This document shows positions 1 through 13,100 of a DNA stretch of 64,000 nt, one piece after another. The number at the start of each line of letters is the position of its first letter. The first letter of the stretch is position 1. Both the position numbers and the translations under genes were made by a program. A model generated the notes under the pieces. It searched no databases and had not been told where the DNA came from. It saw only the letters and a program-made list of their open reading frames with translations. The DNA comes from Pseudoips prasinana (lineage: Eukaryota > Arthropoda > Insecta > Lepidoptera > Nolidae): positions 15,707,934-15,771,933 of the forward strand of contig OX621252.1 in assembly GCA_951640165.1 (NCBI GenBank), read 5' to 3'.

Positions 1-389
1 AAGACTTAGGTCACAAGGCATTGGGTCTACCGCCTTACCATTGTGACCTTAATCCAATCGAAATAGTTTGGGCTTCAATGAAGAGAAAGGTGACAGAGGT
101 TAACGTCGAAAAAACACCCAACGTAATGCCAGAAATGGTAAAGAATGCATTTAATGCCGTTAGTACCAGTGAATGGAAAAATCACTGTTCCCACGTGACA
201 AAATTAGAAGAAGAGTATTGTTCAAATGATGGTTATTTAGAAGAACCCTTCATCATACAAGTGTGCTCTGACAGTGAAGAAAGTAGTGATGACGAAGATG
301 GTGATGATGACGACAATTATAATAATGTAGAATGTTATAAAAATATGCATTTGCAATACGATTTATTTCATGTTGTTCATAATTATTGA
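1..389 (+). pseudogene. C-terminal part of a DDE transposase (partial at window edge)
   Basis: The frame is open from the window edge (codons from base 3) to a stop at 387-389. The protein contains PPYHCDLNPIEIVWASMK, the YxxxLNPIExxW-type block around the last acidic catalytic residue of IS630/Tc1-like DDE transposases. It ends in an acidic Ser/Asp-rich tail (SDSEESSDDEDGDDDD). The N-terminal two thirds would lie left of the window, so intactness cannot be judged. A clearly related but broken relative lies at 55570-56155, sharing the GYL(D/E)EPFI segment and the acidic tail. This is a mobile-element gene, not a host gene. Family assignment is from motif memory. Confidence 0.75.
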
Positions 390-470
390 AAAGTTATTTA
401 AAAATAAAAATGAGTTTTTTCAGCTTTAGTGCTATCCAGTTATCTAAATTATAAATCGATAATTGTAACA

Positions 471-812
471 TATGGGGTGCATAATAAGGTTTTATATTTG
501 AATATAATACGGTTGATACAAAATACCATGGATTCAGTCTATTATCATTGTTAAATTTTCCCATCATATTAAGGACGTTTTCTTTAAAGTCAACCTTTGA
601 CATTATAGAGACGCCCTCCCACAAATGTCAGTCACGTTCATATGGGGTACACAATAAAGTTTTATATTTTAATATAATAGGGTTGACACAAAATACCATG
701 TATTCAGTTTATTATCATTGTTGAATTTTCTCATAATATTAGGGACGTTTTCTTTAAAGCCAACCCATTGACGTCATAGTGAAGCCCTCCCATAAATATC
801 AGTCAGTCACGA
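471..812. repeat. Tandem duplication, 170 bp period, two copies
   Basis: Two head-to-tail copies (471-640 and 641-about 812) both begin TATGGGGT and end in a CCCTCCCA..CAGTCA block. They differ by scattered substitutions, so the duplication is not recent. It lies just downstream of the transposase reading frame and may be the 3' part of that element. Confidence 0.8.
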
Positions 813-1325
813 ATATAAAGATCCTTGTCCCAACATACCTACTAGTTTTAACGGGACAGATGATGATTGACGCCGCCTGTCAGCTCATGAATTAAGTGGC
901 GGTAAATGGCGTCATTGAGTCGCTCGTATGAAAATATACCATATATTTGGTTAGAATGAATAAACTACATGTCTTTATAAAAAAAGAAAGTCAGGTAAGT
1001 TCCACCATTTATAACACAAGAACAGCTGTGCAGAATTTTATTATCTTCGATTTGTTCGTTTGTTGGTTGTCCGCCCCTAATAGCTAATACATTACTAAAA
1101 CCGTTGCCCCAATAATTATTCTGCTATTCGGGGCATTAGACGTTCTTAAAAAAGTATTAAGAAGTTAATTGATATTCTCATTCAGTTAGTATGGAACGGC
1201 TGTCTGATGATAAACGTCAACCTCAAGGAAGTTGCCACGCGCATTGGATTGTAAGATAATCACAAAAATCTGCTACATTACCTTAGTGCACTGCTTCTAA
1301 ACACCGACTTTCATGAAATTTATTG

Positions 1326-1568
1326 TGTGTCTCTCTATGATGTAGATTCAAAATTAAACCGCTGGGATCAGATAACGAATTCTTTTTTTATTTGAAGGGC
1401 AGGATGTTTGCGGGGTCATCTAGGTTTGTATAATTTCTATGACCTGTATTAGTTTCTACGATAAATGGGTTGCTCTCATTTCCCAAACGTCCTACCCTGG
1501 AAATAGAATAAGAATTCGTAATCTGATCGCAGAGGTTTAATTGTGAATCTATACCATAGAGAGACACA
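1326..1568. mobile_element. MITE with about 57 bp terminal inverted repeats
   Basis: The left arm (1326-1382) and right arm (about 1512-1568) are inverted copies with few mismatches, starting TGTGTCTCTC. The interior is about 130 bp and non-coding. No convincing target-site duplication was seen. Superfamily unknown. Confidence 0.75.
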
Positions 1569-1723
1569 TCGGGAGGGGATTATGAGGGCCTGAATCTTAA
1601 ATACATCATTATTATAACACGTGTTACCTACAAACTATGTCACCGTTTTTGTTCGTGGAAGGAAAATTACGATGGCGGAATTATATCACGAGACGTCATT
1701 AGTAATGGCTTCTTTTATAAATA

Positions 1724-3285
1724 AACTAGCTCGTGCCCGCGACTTTGTCCGCGACAATTTTGAATGATGACCAATTTAACTACTTACTTCTAGCTTAATC
1801 TAAAAAATATAACTTTTAAAACAAATAAGCAATATAAATTGAATAAAACCTAACCTATAAATAACCTTACTAAGAAATAAATGAAAGACTACGTTGCTAC
1901 TGTTATTTACAAAAAGGACCCGATATCATCAAGAATAAATATCAATTGTCCTTAAGTATAGTCAGTAAGTTAAATAAAGTAAAATAATAATCAACGATGC
2001 ATTAACCACAAAGGTAACTCCCATTAGATTAGGTTGCGACATTTTGTGAACGACACCATAGCGCGATCTAAAACGCTGATTACGCCATCTACTAACAAAA
2101 ATATAAACTTGTAAAGCGGTAAAATTAAGATTTGTGCATATATTTTGGGTGAGATTTAGGCGATCATCTATTGATTCAGTTTTGGACTACCTTTTATTTC
2201 AAGCAATTATTTATTTAAACCGATATGCCAATAAGTTCCGCGATCTGAAACGACATTAACGCCATCTAGTTACAAAATTGTGAACTTGTAGATCAGTAAA
2301 ATTAAGATGATGTTTTTTGGGTGCGATAATCTCGACACCAACAATTTATACTACGCTAACTCGAATTTTAGATAAGTTCGTTTTTTATCCCAATTTGATT
2401 AAAATGTCGTTTTTTTTGTTTGTTATAAAATTTACCAAAAAAAGAAGTTACAAATCTTATAAAACGCTAAATCTTTACTTAGACGACCACGACCACGACA
2501 TTTTACGCTACTTGGCATAAGAAATAAATTTTTTTAAATTTGAGTTTGCTTAAATTGTTGGTGGCGATCTATAGAATCAGTTTTGAATTTCCTTTTTTTA
2601 ACAACAAATTATTCCCTGGATTTCTTTATTTTTAACTGAAAGACCAAATACCAATTAACATGCGTTCAACTCAAAAAATACAGACTTTCGTACAAACTTA
2701 CATCGCCTATTCTAGTCGTCCTTAGGGGTGGAATTTCCAAAAATCCTGAAATATATATTTATAATTTTTAAATGAAAGGCCATATACCAATTTTCATGCG
2801 TTTACCTCAAAATTGTCACATTTTTTATACAAACTTACATCCCCTATTTGTCACCCTTAGGGGTGGAATTCCCAAAAATCCTGAAATATATATTTTTAAT
2901 TTTTAACTGAAATGCCTAATACCAATTTTCATGCGTTTAACTTAAAAATTGACACATTTTTCATACAAACTTACACCCCCTATTTTTCACCCTTGGGGGT
3001 GGAATTTCCAAAAACCCTGAAATATTTGATTTTTTATTTTTAACTGAAAGGCCAAATACTAATTTTTATGCCTTAAACTTAAAAAACGGCAATGATTCAT
3101 ACTAACTTAGCGCCCCTGTTTTACCCCCTTAGGGGTTGAATTTCGAAAAATCCTTCCTTATTCCTTGTCTACATTATAAAGCAAACATTTGTGCAAAATT
3201 TCAGCTTTGTAGGTCCAAGGGTTTGGGCTGGGCGTTGATGAGTCAGTCAGTCAGTCAGGACTTGTCTTTTTATTTATATAGATTA
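1724..3285. mobile_element. Non-autonomous interspersed element, about 1.55 kb
   Basis: The left end reads CTAGCTCGTGCCCGCGAC. The right end carries the CAGTCAGTCAGTCAG run followed by an AT-rich tail (TTTATTTATATAGATT). These termini belong together in a repeat I recall as common in Lepidoptera. There is no transposase or RT frame. The interior has a degenerate duplication (about 2060-2170 and 2240-2330) and a block of tandem repeats (2634-3165). Class uncertain. Confidence 0.55.
2634..3165. repeat. Tandem repeat, about 136 bp period, four degenerate copies
   Basis: Units start at 2634, 2770, 2905 and 3042. Each begins AACTGAAAGGCC-like, followed by ATACCAATTTTCATGCGTT and a CCCTTAGGGGTGGAATT block. 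The copies are diverged. The array lies inside the element at 1724-3285. Confidence 0.85.
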
Positions 3286-3540
3286 GAATTCGTGAAATCA
3301 GCGATGGCAATACAACTCTACGGAGGTTCGCGAAAAAATAATTTGTACTGTTTTTATCAATTATGCACATATTATGCACCTTTATATTCCAACTAAATCG
3401 AATGGGACAACCATGCAACACGACGTTACACTTCCAATTATCTTATAAAAGTTTCTTTTAGCGCTTTTCGAACATATTGTTATTAGCTGCAGTTAAACAC
3501 ATTAAAGCAGAGCTATAAAAGCTAAATTACTCGTATATAA

Positions 3541-3661
3541 TGTACAGGCGCCAGCATATCAGCTACCCCAATCTATCAAATCTCCTCAATTAAAAATGAA
3601 CCTCATGCTTTGTTGATTAAGTTGAAAATTTATAAAAGGAATTTCACAGATAAGGGTAGCA
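3541..3661. mobile_element. Decayed palindromic MITE (TGTACAGRCGCCAGCA family)
   Basis: The left arm TGTACAGGCGCCAGCATATC..GCTACCCCAATCT is followed about 60 bp later by a worn inverted arm (CAGATAAGGGTAGC). A better-preserved copy is at 51023-51172; half or partial copies are at about 5748-5812, 37195-37260 and the window end. Confidence 0.7.
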
Positions 3662-3686
3662 AGATTAATAATATAATATAATATAA

Positions 3687-3931
3687 TATCTGGGGACAAT
3701 GTCACACAGATCATCCTAGGCCCAAACTAAGCAAAGCTTGTACTATGGGTACCAGGCGACGATACACATACTTATAGATAGATAAATACTTATATACATA
3801 GAAAACATCCATGACTCAGAAACAAATATTCGCGCTCATCACACAAATATTTGCACTTACCGGGATTCGAACCCAGGACCACCAGCTTCGTAGGCAGGAG
3901 CACTACCAACTAGGCTACGGTGACCGTTTTT
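3687..3931 (-). mobile_element. tRNA-derived SINE, copy 1
   Basis: In reverse orientation the tRNA-like head lies at about 3860-3931, with a B-box-like GGTTCGAATCC (complement of GGATTCGAACCC) and an A-box-like TGGTAGTGCTCC. The body ends near 3687. Nearly identical copies are at 14444-14676 and 26698-26941. An AATAT-rich simple repeat flanks its distal end. Confidence 0.85.
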
Positions 3932-4071
3932 GCTGGCGTGTGTACATATATACACCTCCACGCCACATAACTGAAGTCAAAGTAGAAAAAATCTCGCCAT
4001 GCTGCTCGGCCAATATATAATGTGCGCCCGCCTTAACAGTTACCGTTTGCTACAATAAAAACATATCCAAC

Positions 4072-4163
4072 CTGTTCCTGGAGGTCCCACTACGAGTGTG
4101 AGTCCCGGTTGCATGCCTGCACGAATCGCTTCCACTTGCGTCGGAGTGAATGGCACGGAATTC
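4072..4163 (-). CDS. AQR: AQR exon with first half of Walker A motif (last in window)
   Basis: 92 nt; acceptor TTTTTTGCAG, donor GTTGGA (weak beyond GT). Encodes [31 protein letters not shown]; the final G is the first base of the next codon. The exon carrying Lys-Thr of Walker A should follow left of the window; nothing resembling it was seen in 1-4071. Confidence 0.95.
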
Positions 4164-7100
4164 CTGCAAAAAATTAATAAAATAAATACAATGTTTTCCC
4201 AACAAGGAAAGGTAATAGTGACATCACTTTTTGAACTCACATAGAATCACTTACATAGAACCTACGAATTGTACAAAAACGAATTTATTCTATCTATTGT
4301 TATATAGCAAATGGAAGAAATGCAAAGTTAGCCTGCAATAATCAAAGCAAAAGTGCGTATATTTTGACATATATCGTCCGCACGGCTTAGACGGAACTTT
4401 ACTGAATTGCCGCGAATATCGTAATTTATTTAAGACCCTTCACAGATCCAACTTTCATAGTTCTCACTTTATTCTGTGACTATAGTCATTTGATTAGAGT
4501 TAATTCCATATTTGCTACTATAATCACTGATGACTTTATCTATTCTCTCTATCAAGGCGATTTGCATTGAAACCTTCCAGACCTAATCGATGCGTGTTTC
4601 TCTCTGATACGCGAGATCAGGTTACTAACCATGAAACATAAAAAAAGGTATTAAGATGGACATCTCTATAACTGAGGAGCTACTGACTCCAAACATGCTC
4701 TTCGTATACGCACCCGGCACCACACAGCCACAACACAACCTGGAGTCATCAATAGCATATAATACGCTACGTCAGAGAAATAGACTAGAACTACAAAATT
4801 CACTACATACTAGAGGTTCGGGCGTCGACTGTACAAGGTGTCAAAGTGGTTTCCTATGAGATAATGTAAACACTCCCGAATTGACATTAAGTATGAAGTG
4901 GTTGATGTTATGTGTATTTTTCAAAACAATATATGCTATAGCGTCATTGCGGCGTGGCAGATGGCTCGATATCAGATTTCGCTGGTGAGCATGGACTTAT
5001 CGGATATTCAATCTTCAACTTTCATAGAATTGATTTCATTTATCATGCATGGTAGGAAACCAATTTACGAATATTCTACGACTAAGTCTTGTATTTAAAG
5101 GTGATTGAATCGATTGATTGATGATATTAATTGATTTATTAAGAACTTAAGCTGCCACTGACATGGATTAACAATTATAATCAGGACCGACAGCCCAAAA
5201 TGTCCTCCGAAGCACGAACACCTCACATTATAGGCGCGATAATATCTATTGATTGATGTCATCTATTGATTGATGTCATCGATTGATTGATGTTATCGAT
5301 CGATTAATAAGATCTTTCGATTGATGAGGTGAATCTGAACCGTGATTACTTGAGGCCCCAATCGACATATGATTTTCTTTCAGTTACCCAAGTTTAGAAT
5401 TAAGTTTTGCCTTGAAATGGAAAGATGAAATGGAATAAAGAAAGAACGCTCTACATCTAAAGTCTAGTTTTAAAAATCAATAAAATTGTGCTCAGTAGGT
5501 ATACAACCTAACATACTTTGCAGAGGGAATGCCGCTCGCCATACACGAAAAGAAATAAAATTCTTAACGTACAACGGACGCCACCGTTTATTTTTGTCTG
5601 GTGTATGAGTTCCTTTTAGCTGCTGCCCTGGAGAGTTCGAATCAATTTAAAACTGTATTTATTAATTTTGGTTCTTGATCTTCATAGCTCTTATTCGAAA
5701 TTTACCCCATATGTACCTGTGCGCGCAGAATGATCAGGATTCCTTAAGAAGTTTGTCAGGTTAAGACGGAAATTGGTAGATTGGGGTAGCTTGATGTGGA
5801 CAGTGCGATTTGGTGATTAATTCAGAGTCAGGATATGTAGGTGGACGGAAGTTTCTAGTAGATACACAAGTTTGTGATTATAACCGTCGCACACGAAAAC
5901 CATTCCAAAATCGATAAGTCTAAAGCCCCACGTATTTACTTACAGTCACTTAAATGCGTTCTCTGAGATATTATCATTTTTTCTCCCATTTCTATTAGGG
6001 TTAGTTCCCGGGTTGTTTTTTTACCAAACAGAACAGAACAAGTGCTAGTGTTACTTGCGTACCAAGGGTTCAGAACCTTTGTCAGTAGTTTCCGAATGTT
6101 TTCAACTTGTTTTAAACATCATTGGACATAAATAAGAGAATGGTATTTTGTTATTTTTTTAATTATAAGTAGCGAAAATAACGCGGTGGCGTTAGAATAA
6201 GTGTTAAATTAGGTTGCGACCAACTGCGGCGCAGCACCGTGATTCTAGAGCGTGGCTTGCCGGATGATTTTATTATTGTTTTTGATCATTTTCATAAGCC
6301 AGCGTGTGTTGGCTTGGCGGCCCTTGTGCGCACTATTTACCGCTTGTGGTTTAGAATTGTTAATTTTGTCACTAAGTGATCGTCGAGGTAAAGCAACTAG
6401 GCCCAGTCCATCGATGGATGACCGCCAAAATGGTTTCATTTAATAGCGTCTCCGTGCTTCGGAGGGCTCGTTAAGCTGTGGGTCTCGGTTGTAGTCATTA
6501 GACAACAATTGTTAAGCCATTTCAGAGGCTTACTGGGCGGCTTGCACAACTCTGACACTAGGGTAACCACTTCCTATACGATAAATAAATAAATAAATGA
6601 TAAAATATAGGATTTTTTTTTGTTGTCTTATAATTAATAAGTGCTCCTTGAAGGCAATGTTAATGTAAAGAAATAAATTTCTCCAACAAACGGGTAAAAC
6701 TTTTTGAAAGTATTAATTATCTCTCTCTCTTTCTCTTAAATATCTCGTAGGTTTGCAAAACTTCTGCATATTGATAACACATTTCTGGAAATTCACATTG
6801 TTATAACCAGTCACTGAGATGGTTGAGTGTTATATTCCACTAGATTTTGAATACGTCTAACAACAGTTCACTAAGAAATTAAGGGTAGTACGTAATATTT
6901 CGTTACCATAATGAAGCTGATTATTATTGAAAATACGACCGATGTGGACAAAGGCCATAAAATATATCATTAAATGGACAAGAATAATAATTATATATGT
7001 CTGAAGACAGACATTGATTTATGTTTGTCATTACAAGAATATAATTTATCACTTTCTGTCTTTTATAAATAATCCTACTTCTTAGAATTGGAATTGAATT

Positions 7101-10100
7101 GACACCAATGAGTTCACACAGAATGGGCAGTAGTTTTCCTTCTATAAAGTCGCAAAGTTCCAATCGTTTTCACTTTAGGAAGAAATAAAATTTGCTTGCT
7201 GCTTTAATGGTACAAAACCCTTATTTAACTGAGTATTTAGGTGTCCATAGTGAACACGCGTCATGTTAAAATCATCCTACTTATATTGCACATGCGAAAG
7301 TTGCTGAGTATGGATGTTTGTCACTTTCCACGCAGTCTACCGAACGGATTTTGATGAAACTTTGTAAAGCTTATACATAATGTTACTCGCGGGTAATGCT
7401 AGTATTCAATAAAGTTATCATTAAATAGTCGAAATACACCAGAAGTGAGCATTAACATTTTTCCACAGCAACATAAATTTTAATCAAACTCAAAAAATAA
7501 ATAAATTGGTATTTTCGTTTCTACGTGGTGGAGACTGGCAATTTATATGTTTCTTTTAATTTTAAGTTGATGATATACATACTACAAAATACTGTGACTT
7601 ACAGTATTTGAAGTATCCTCAAAATAAACCTCCCTTAAATGTCAGACCCCATTTGGAAAATGATGTCGTTGTGTCTCTTATACTATTAAATTCTACATGC
7701 CCATGTGGCCGGATCTATAGACTTACAATTTCATATAACTATAGCGCGAAAGTTCCATAGAGCGGAGGTATTAGTACAAAATAAAATGAAAAGCGTTTAT
7801 TCTAACAGATAAATATTTTACAAGAAAATAATACTACGGCCAAACTGACGGTCGGGTTGCCCTTTATGCCGCAGGTCGTGAGTTCGATTCCCACCCAGGA
7901 TAGTTATTTGTGTGCATGAACATGTCATTATTATTATTATTACTTTATAACAGTTTGTAGGCAGATGTAACTCCCTATCTTAACAATTATATTAACTTCC
8001 TGTCTAAATATTGACTAGATGTGACAATCGATTACTATAAAATAATAAAAAGCTTTTTAACTAATCTGAAAACACCTTGAAACTAATTTATGTATTCGCT
8101 AAATTGATATTATCGCCAATATTATAAATTTAGTCAAAAATTTTGAAGCAGGTATAAAATCATCCTAATCTTTAGTAAACAACGGGCGCTTCACCTTGCC
8201 TCTCACCTTGTATTGGTCGCACGACTGGTGGCCTCGAAGCGTGGACATTCCCACAACAGAAAACATCTAGGAGTGTGGCGTTCCGACCCAAAGTATAGCC
8301 CATTATCACCTTGTCCCACCCGGCCAGAGGGACTCTCTCCTGCTCCCTTCAGGACTTGTTTGAGGCTCTAACCATTTTATTAGGGAATTCAGTTTTACGA
8401 CTCTGGCTTCATCGGCCTTATATAAGCCTTCAGTAAAATATATTTTTATATCATTCATTTTCGTCACTAAGTCAATGTCAAGTAAAGTCTGTCTCAGTCA
8501 AGTCTTAGTTCTTGTCCTATCCTAGTAAAGCAGTGGAGACTTTACTAGAGACTCCTATGGAGTTTTAGATTCAACACAGAAAATCGCAATTTACGGCAAT
8601 ACGGCACTTTCCTCCACTTGTGTAATTTGTCGAAGATGTTATGTCAAAAAATCCACCATATTTACACATAAAAACTCGAATAACACTAGTTTTCGAAAAT
8701 GAAACAATGCCTCGATGCGTCCTTTTCCGCGTTGGCGCCAAAACTCGAGGCTCTAACCAAAGTGGTCAGTGTTGCGGCCAAATTTTTTTACCACATCGAC
8801 ACGATAAGAAGAAGAAGCGCAAAAATTCCAAATTTCTCACAAATTTAAACCAGATCGTTTGGAGAATGGGGTTGTTACTCTAAAAATACATGTTGTTTAC
8901 ATAATGGAACTTACTTTTTGGGTTCGTTGCGAAGGTAGGGTCCACGTTTGGGCTGCACGTGTGGTTCAACGATGATCACTTTCCGCTGCTCGTCTTCAGC
9001 CATCGCATCTTCACCGTGCTTCTGTTTGCGCAGAACATTCTCGAACGTTACTCTGGGGGCAAACAACAAAATATACTAGTCTGGACTACTGACGAAGTTC
9101 AGAGCTTAGCATCTCCTTATGTGAGTACCTACCGTACAAATTTATTTTATTTAAGTTTTAAATTCGAAACATTTTTCTGTGATTCCAGCTTTGGTTGCTA
9201 TATTTATTAGCTTTGGTTGTGCTTTTTCAAATGTAAAAGTAGATGTGCCGCGCTTATTTTCGAGAATTTTGTAGCAAACTAGTTTATCTACACACACGGC
9301 AGCGTATCAAGCCAAGTTAAAACAGAAGGAACTGGCATAGAACTGTGAGTCGGTGAAGTCAAGAACGACGCATTTCTGAATATTGAACTTGGCTCTCATA
9401 TAAGATGTATAATTTTGGTGGGATAACATTGTACTAAATTTTATGGACTCGTTTAAAAAGTACACTCCTAGTAACTTAGCGACTGTATTTTATAAGGGAA
9501 TGTGCTAGTTCTTATTATTTCTCCCTGCCTTATTTATGTTAAATATTTTTGTATAATTTATTGAAAGTAAACAATTACCATAATAAATAATAAAATATAA
9601 ATAAAAAAGGTTTTTATTCACGTAGACTTTAAAAAAGCGCTTGTAAATAGTCAGAACATGTTTGTAGTAATATATAATTAATTTATAATTATTTCTAGGT
9701 ACATATAGATATTTAGGTATATGGATTGTAGGAAATAATTTACAATAAGATTTATTTTATAACAGTAACGATATTTAACTAACTTAAATTATTGATAACT
9801 ATAATTAAATTATCAATACAACTGATATAATTGGTATAATACAGGATAGGCAAGGTAAGAATGATGAGAATAGTATCTTTACACTTAATCGTAGCCCTGG
9901 ACGAATCAGCGGCACGATGATCAATTTCAAAGAACACTAGTTATGCTTGACATGCTATACCGTTTAAGTGTGTGGACAAGATATAAAACCGCATTTTCTA
10001 TTACTTCACTATAATAATCCGGCCTGGGACTTTATATGGGGGTTTATATGCTCTATGTATTACGGGGGTGCAAAACCGATACCTTCATGTGTCAGGACAC

Positions 10101-13100
10101 TCAGGACTGTTACTACATACCTACATAGAATCACGCCTGTTTCCCAGAGTTGTAGGCTGAGACAATGGATTTCCATTTGTCACCATTTTTGCACACCTCT
10201 TTTGCCTCGTTTTCTGTCATTCATCCTTTCTAAATGCCCAAACCATCTCAGAATACCTTATTCTATCTTTGTGACTATATCCTCTTTTACACTATAACGC
10301 TCTCTTACATCAGTATTTCGTATTTTGTCCCTCAAAGTTACACCACACATACTTCTCAGGGCTTTCATTTCCACTGCATTTATTCTACTTTCATTCTTTT
10401 TCTGCCATATCCAACTTTCACTTCCATACATTAACGTTGGTACTAACACTTCATCGTGCACGGCCAGTCGAGCCTTTTTTGAGACTTGCCGACTACCCAT
10501 AGCACTGTCACTAAGTGCTATAGTCTTTATTAACGCCCGACGCAAAAAGAGGGCTTTTATGTCAATCTCTGTCTGTGTCTGTCTGTGGCATCGTAGCTCT
10601 CAAATGATGCACCGATTACGATGCTGTTTTTTATTTGAAAGCCACTTTCTTGCGGTGGATTTTAACTATGTTTGGTTATAGCAGTGTAAGAGTATCAGCT
10701 GTTTACAAAATGTTATTATAGTTGGAGTTATTATAATCGTACTTTTGACGATGATGTGATGTTATTTTATACACAATGACAGCAAATAAAGATTTGCTAA
10801 AACATATTATGTATATTACAGCAGGTATATTGCGTAAGTGCCAAAAACCACGAAGAAAAGGTTTCCGTGCCCTCCGAAGCTCAGAAACGCTCAGAATTTA
10901 ACCACTTTGGACCCATCTATGGACTGACCGCGAGCCTAGTAGCTTAACCCCGCCGAACACTTAACGACCGGCGGCGGAAGCATCTGGCTATGATCGCCTT
11001 TGTTATTTTACTAAGAATAAATCAATAAGATCCTTGACCTATTATTGATTTATATTTTTTTGTATTAATTTAAGTAGACAATTGATTTCGACTATATCGG
11101 AGTCTTTTTACAAATTTAATGAACGACACTCAGTTTCTTGTAACCATGTTTTTTGGTTACAACAAACTGAGTGTCGTTCATTGATAAATGATCTTCACTG
11201 ATAAACTTACGTCATGGTACACATGATCCCATTGTCATTGACAGCGTTTTTGTATATAGGTGATTGTGTGTAGGCGAGCCAAGTACAGTGTTATTATTCG
11301 ATACGTTGGGTTACGTTATGGATGCTCCCCGAGATCGCTGGCGTTTGGAGGAAAAGAACTCCACTCGTCTTGTATAAGCGGTCCCGGAAAGAGGTAACCT
11401 GCGGTAGCTCAGCTAGCGTGCTTGTGTGTGCTGAGGAGGGGGGGGGGGGGGCATTCAGGCCTCTCCCGGGGGAGTGTCTAGCGGTTGCTCAGTGTACAGC
11501 GGGGGTACTCGCTAGATCGTTCACGAGTACCCATAGCCGCCGCTACAGGTAATGTGAGGCTGGCTACCGTGGTGGTTTTAGTGGGTCGACCCTACACAAC
11601 GTGCGAAAGGCATTTCCACCACGTAAATAAAATTGCCATTTGTCCGGGCCACCCTGGATTTGTATAGTTTAGAAAGCGTCCAGGGAGCCGTTGTAGAGGT
11701 TTTTAAGCTTACAAGTCATCGGCACGTTTATTTTACTCAATAATTTAAAATAAAACACTGCAGTCCTGACATGGTTGGGCTTAAAACTTAAAAATCTAGG
11801 GATTTAATACTTGGCCTGGTTGCCACATTTTGGAGAATGCAAACTTCTATCCGTATATTCCTAACGTCCGTAACTGTCGCGCGTCATGCGAACATGTCAT
11901 AACACGCTTTTGCTATAGTATTTTAGATTCAATGTTAATTGTAAGCTATAAAGCAAGAGTTCCAATGATGAATCCCTATTATATATGCATGCAACCAAAC
12001 TAAAACTGTGAATCAACTGTGGACCAGATCGTTGTTTTTTACCGAATACTAGATTTTGCCGGTCTTGCCGACTAGCCGATACATCTCTAATATTAACTTA
12101 TTAAATTATATTACTATGTGCATTTCAAAGTTCATGGTAATGTATTAACTTAATTAATTACGGTAGGCTGAACTGTATTGGATAGGCGGAATTTGCGCAA
12201 AAAACACGTTTGTTACAATATCGGCAATATTAAAATGTAAACAGTAGAAATATGGTGCAATAAATTGATTACATTTGATAAGATTCGATAGAAAAAAAAA
12301 CCTGGAGAATTAGGAAAAAAAATTGGCAGTAATTACAGTTCATCAACCTACTTGCTAGCAAATTGTAGTCAAATACATAAATGAAAAGTAAATCTTAAAC
12401 CGTCAAGTTGTTTTTCAATAATATAGACTCACTATACTGGCCCAAAAAGAAACAATTTTTGCACACATCCAGCCTATCCAATATATACATTTCCTATAAA
12501 ATATATAATTAAAGTGCGACCGTCGTTATAAACACAAGGTCCGTCATAATAATAATATTGAATTCGTACCTTAATATAGACAGAACCATTGAAACAATAT
12601 ATGTAGTAAAATAACTATAAATTTCGATAATTAAACCTAAACATAATCTCTTTGACAATAACTTAATACAAGGTAGCTAAATATCATTACTATTATGAAA
12701 TAAATTTTAAAAATGTTTTAACAATCCGTGTACCTAAATATCTATACGTAACTAGAAATAATTATGTATACTTAAATATATTACTACAAACATGTTCTGA
12801 CTATTTACAAGCGCTTTTTTTAAGTTTACGTGAATAAAAACCTTTTTTATTTTGTTTTTTTATTTATATAATAGGTCTTTACCTATGAAATTGCCGTTTT
12901 GTATGAAAAAATTTAAACGAATTTTTTTCATGAATTTTTTTATTTGTATTAATCGAAGTAATCACCCATGCAATCAATGCATCTTTGCCATCGCAGTGGC
13001 AGTTTATTGATGCCCTTCTTAAAGAAATCAGCTGGACGGGAGGCAACAAATTCTTCAAAGGCATTTTGTACTGCCTCTCGGGTATTGAATTTTTTTCCCG

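Larger units (their letters stand above)
4164..8914. other. AQR intron, 4.75 kb, no gene seen
   Basis: No convincing coding region. It holds a 17 bp tandem repeat (5249-5299), a partial MITE arm near 5748-5812, an interspersed repeat at about 6380-6580, a reversed relative of the 22121-22300 repeat near 7262-7400 and a SINE scrap (7836-7925). Short ORFs at 4656-5098 and 6245-6443 match nothing recognised. Confidence 0.6.

Noticed and set aside
3860..3931. tRNA-like sequences with A and B boxes (also at 21605-21680, 49775-49840, 53150-53212, 58888-58970, 59860-59925)
   Set aside because: They are heads of repeated SINEs joined to shared non-tRNA bodies, and the cloverleaf acceptor pairing is not kept; not annotated as tRNA genes.
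5249..5299. Regular short repeats as a CRISPR-like array
   Set aside because: Direct tandem units without spacers; a eukaryotic microsatellite.
8340..8500. Possible solo LTR (TATATAAG and poly-A-like signals)
   Set aside because: No paired TG..CA ends or target duplication could be identified.
8641..8883. 80-residue ORF upstream of an AQR exon
   Set aside because: No recognisable domain, opposite strand, inside an AQR intron; likely accidental.
11322..11667. ORFs in the CpG-rich block
   Set aside because: Compositional open frames; no domain seen.
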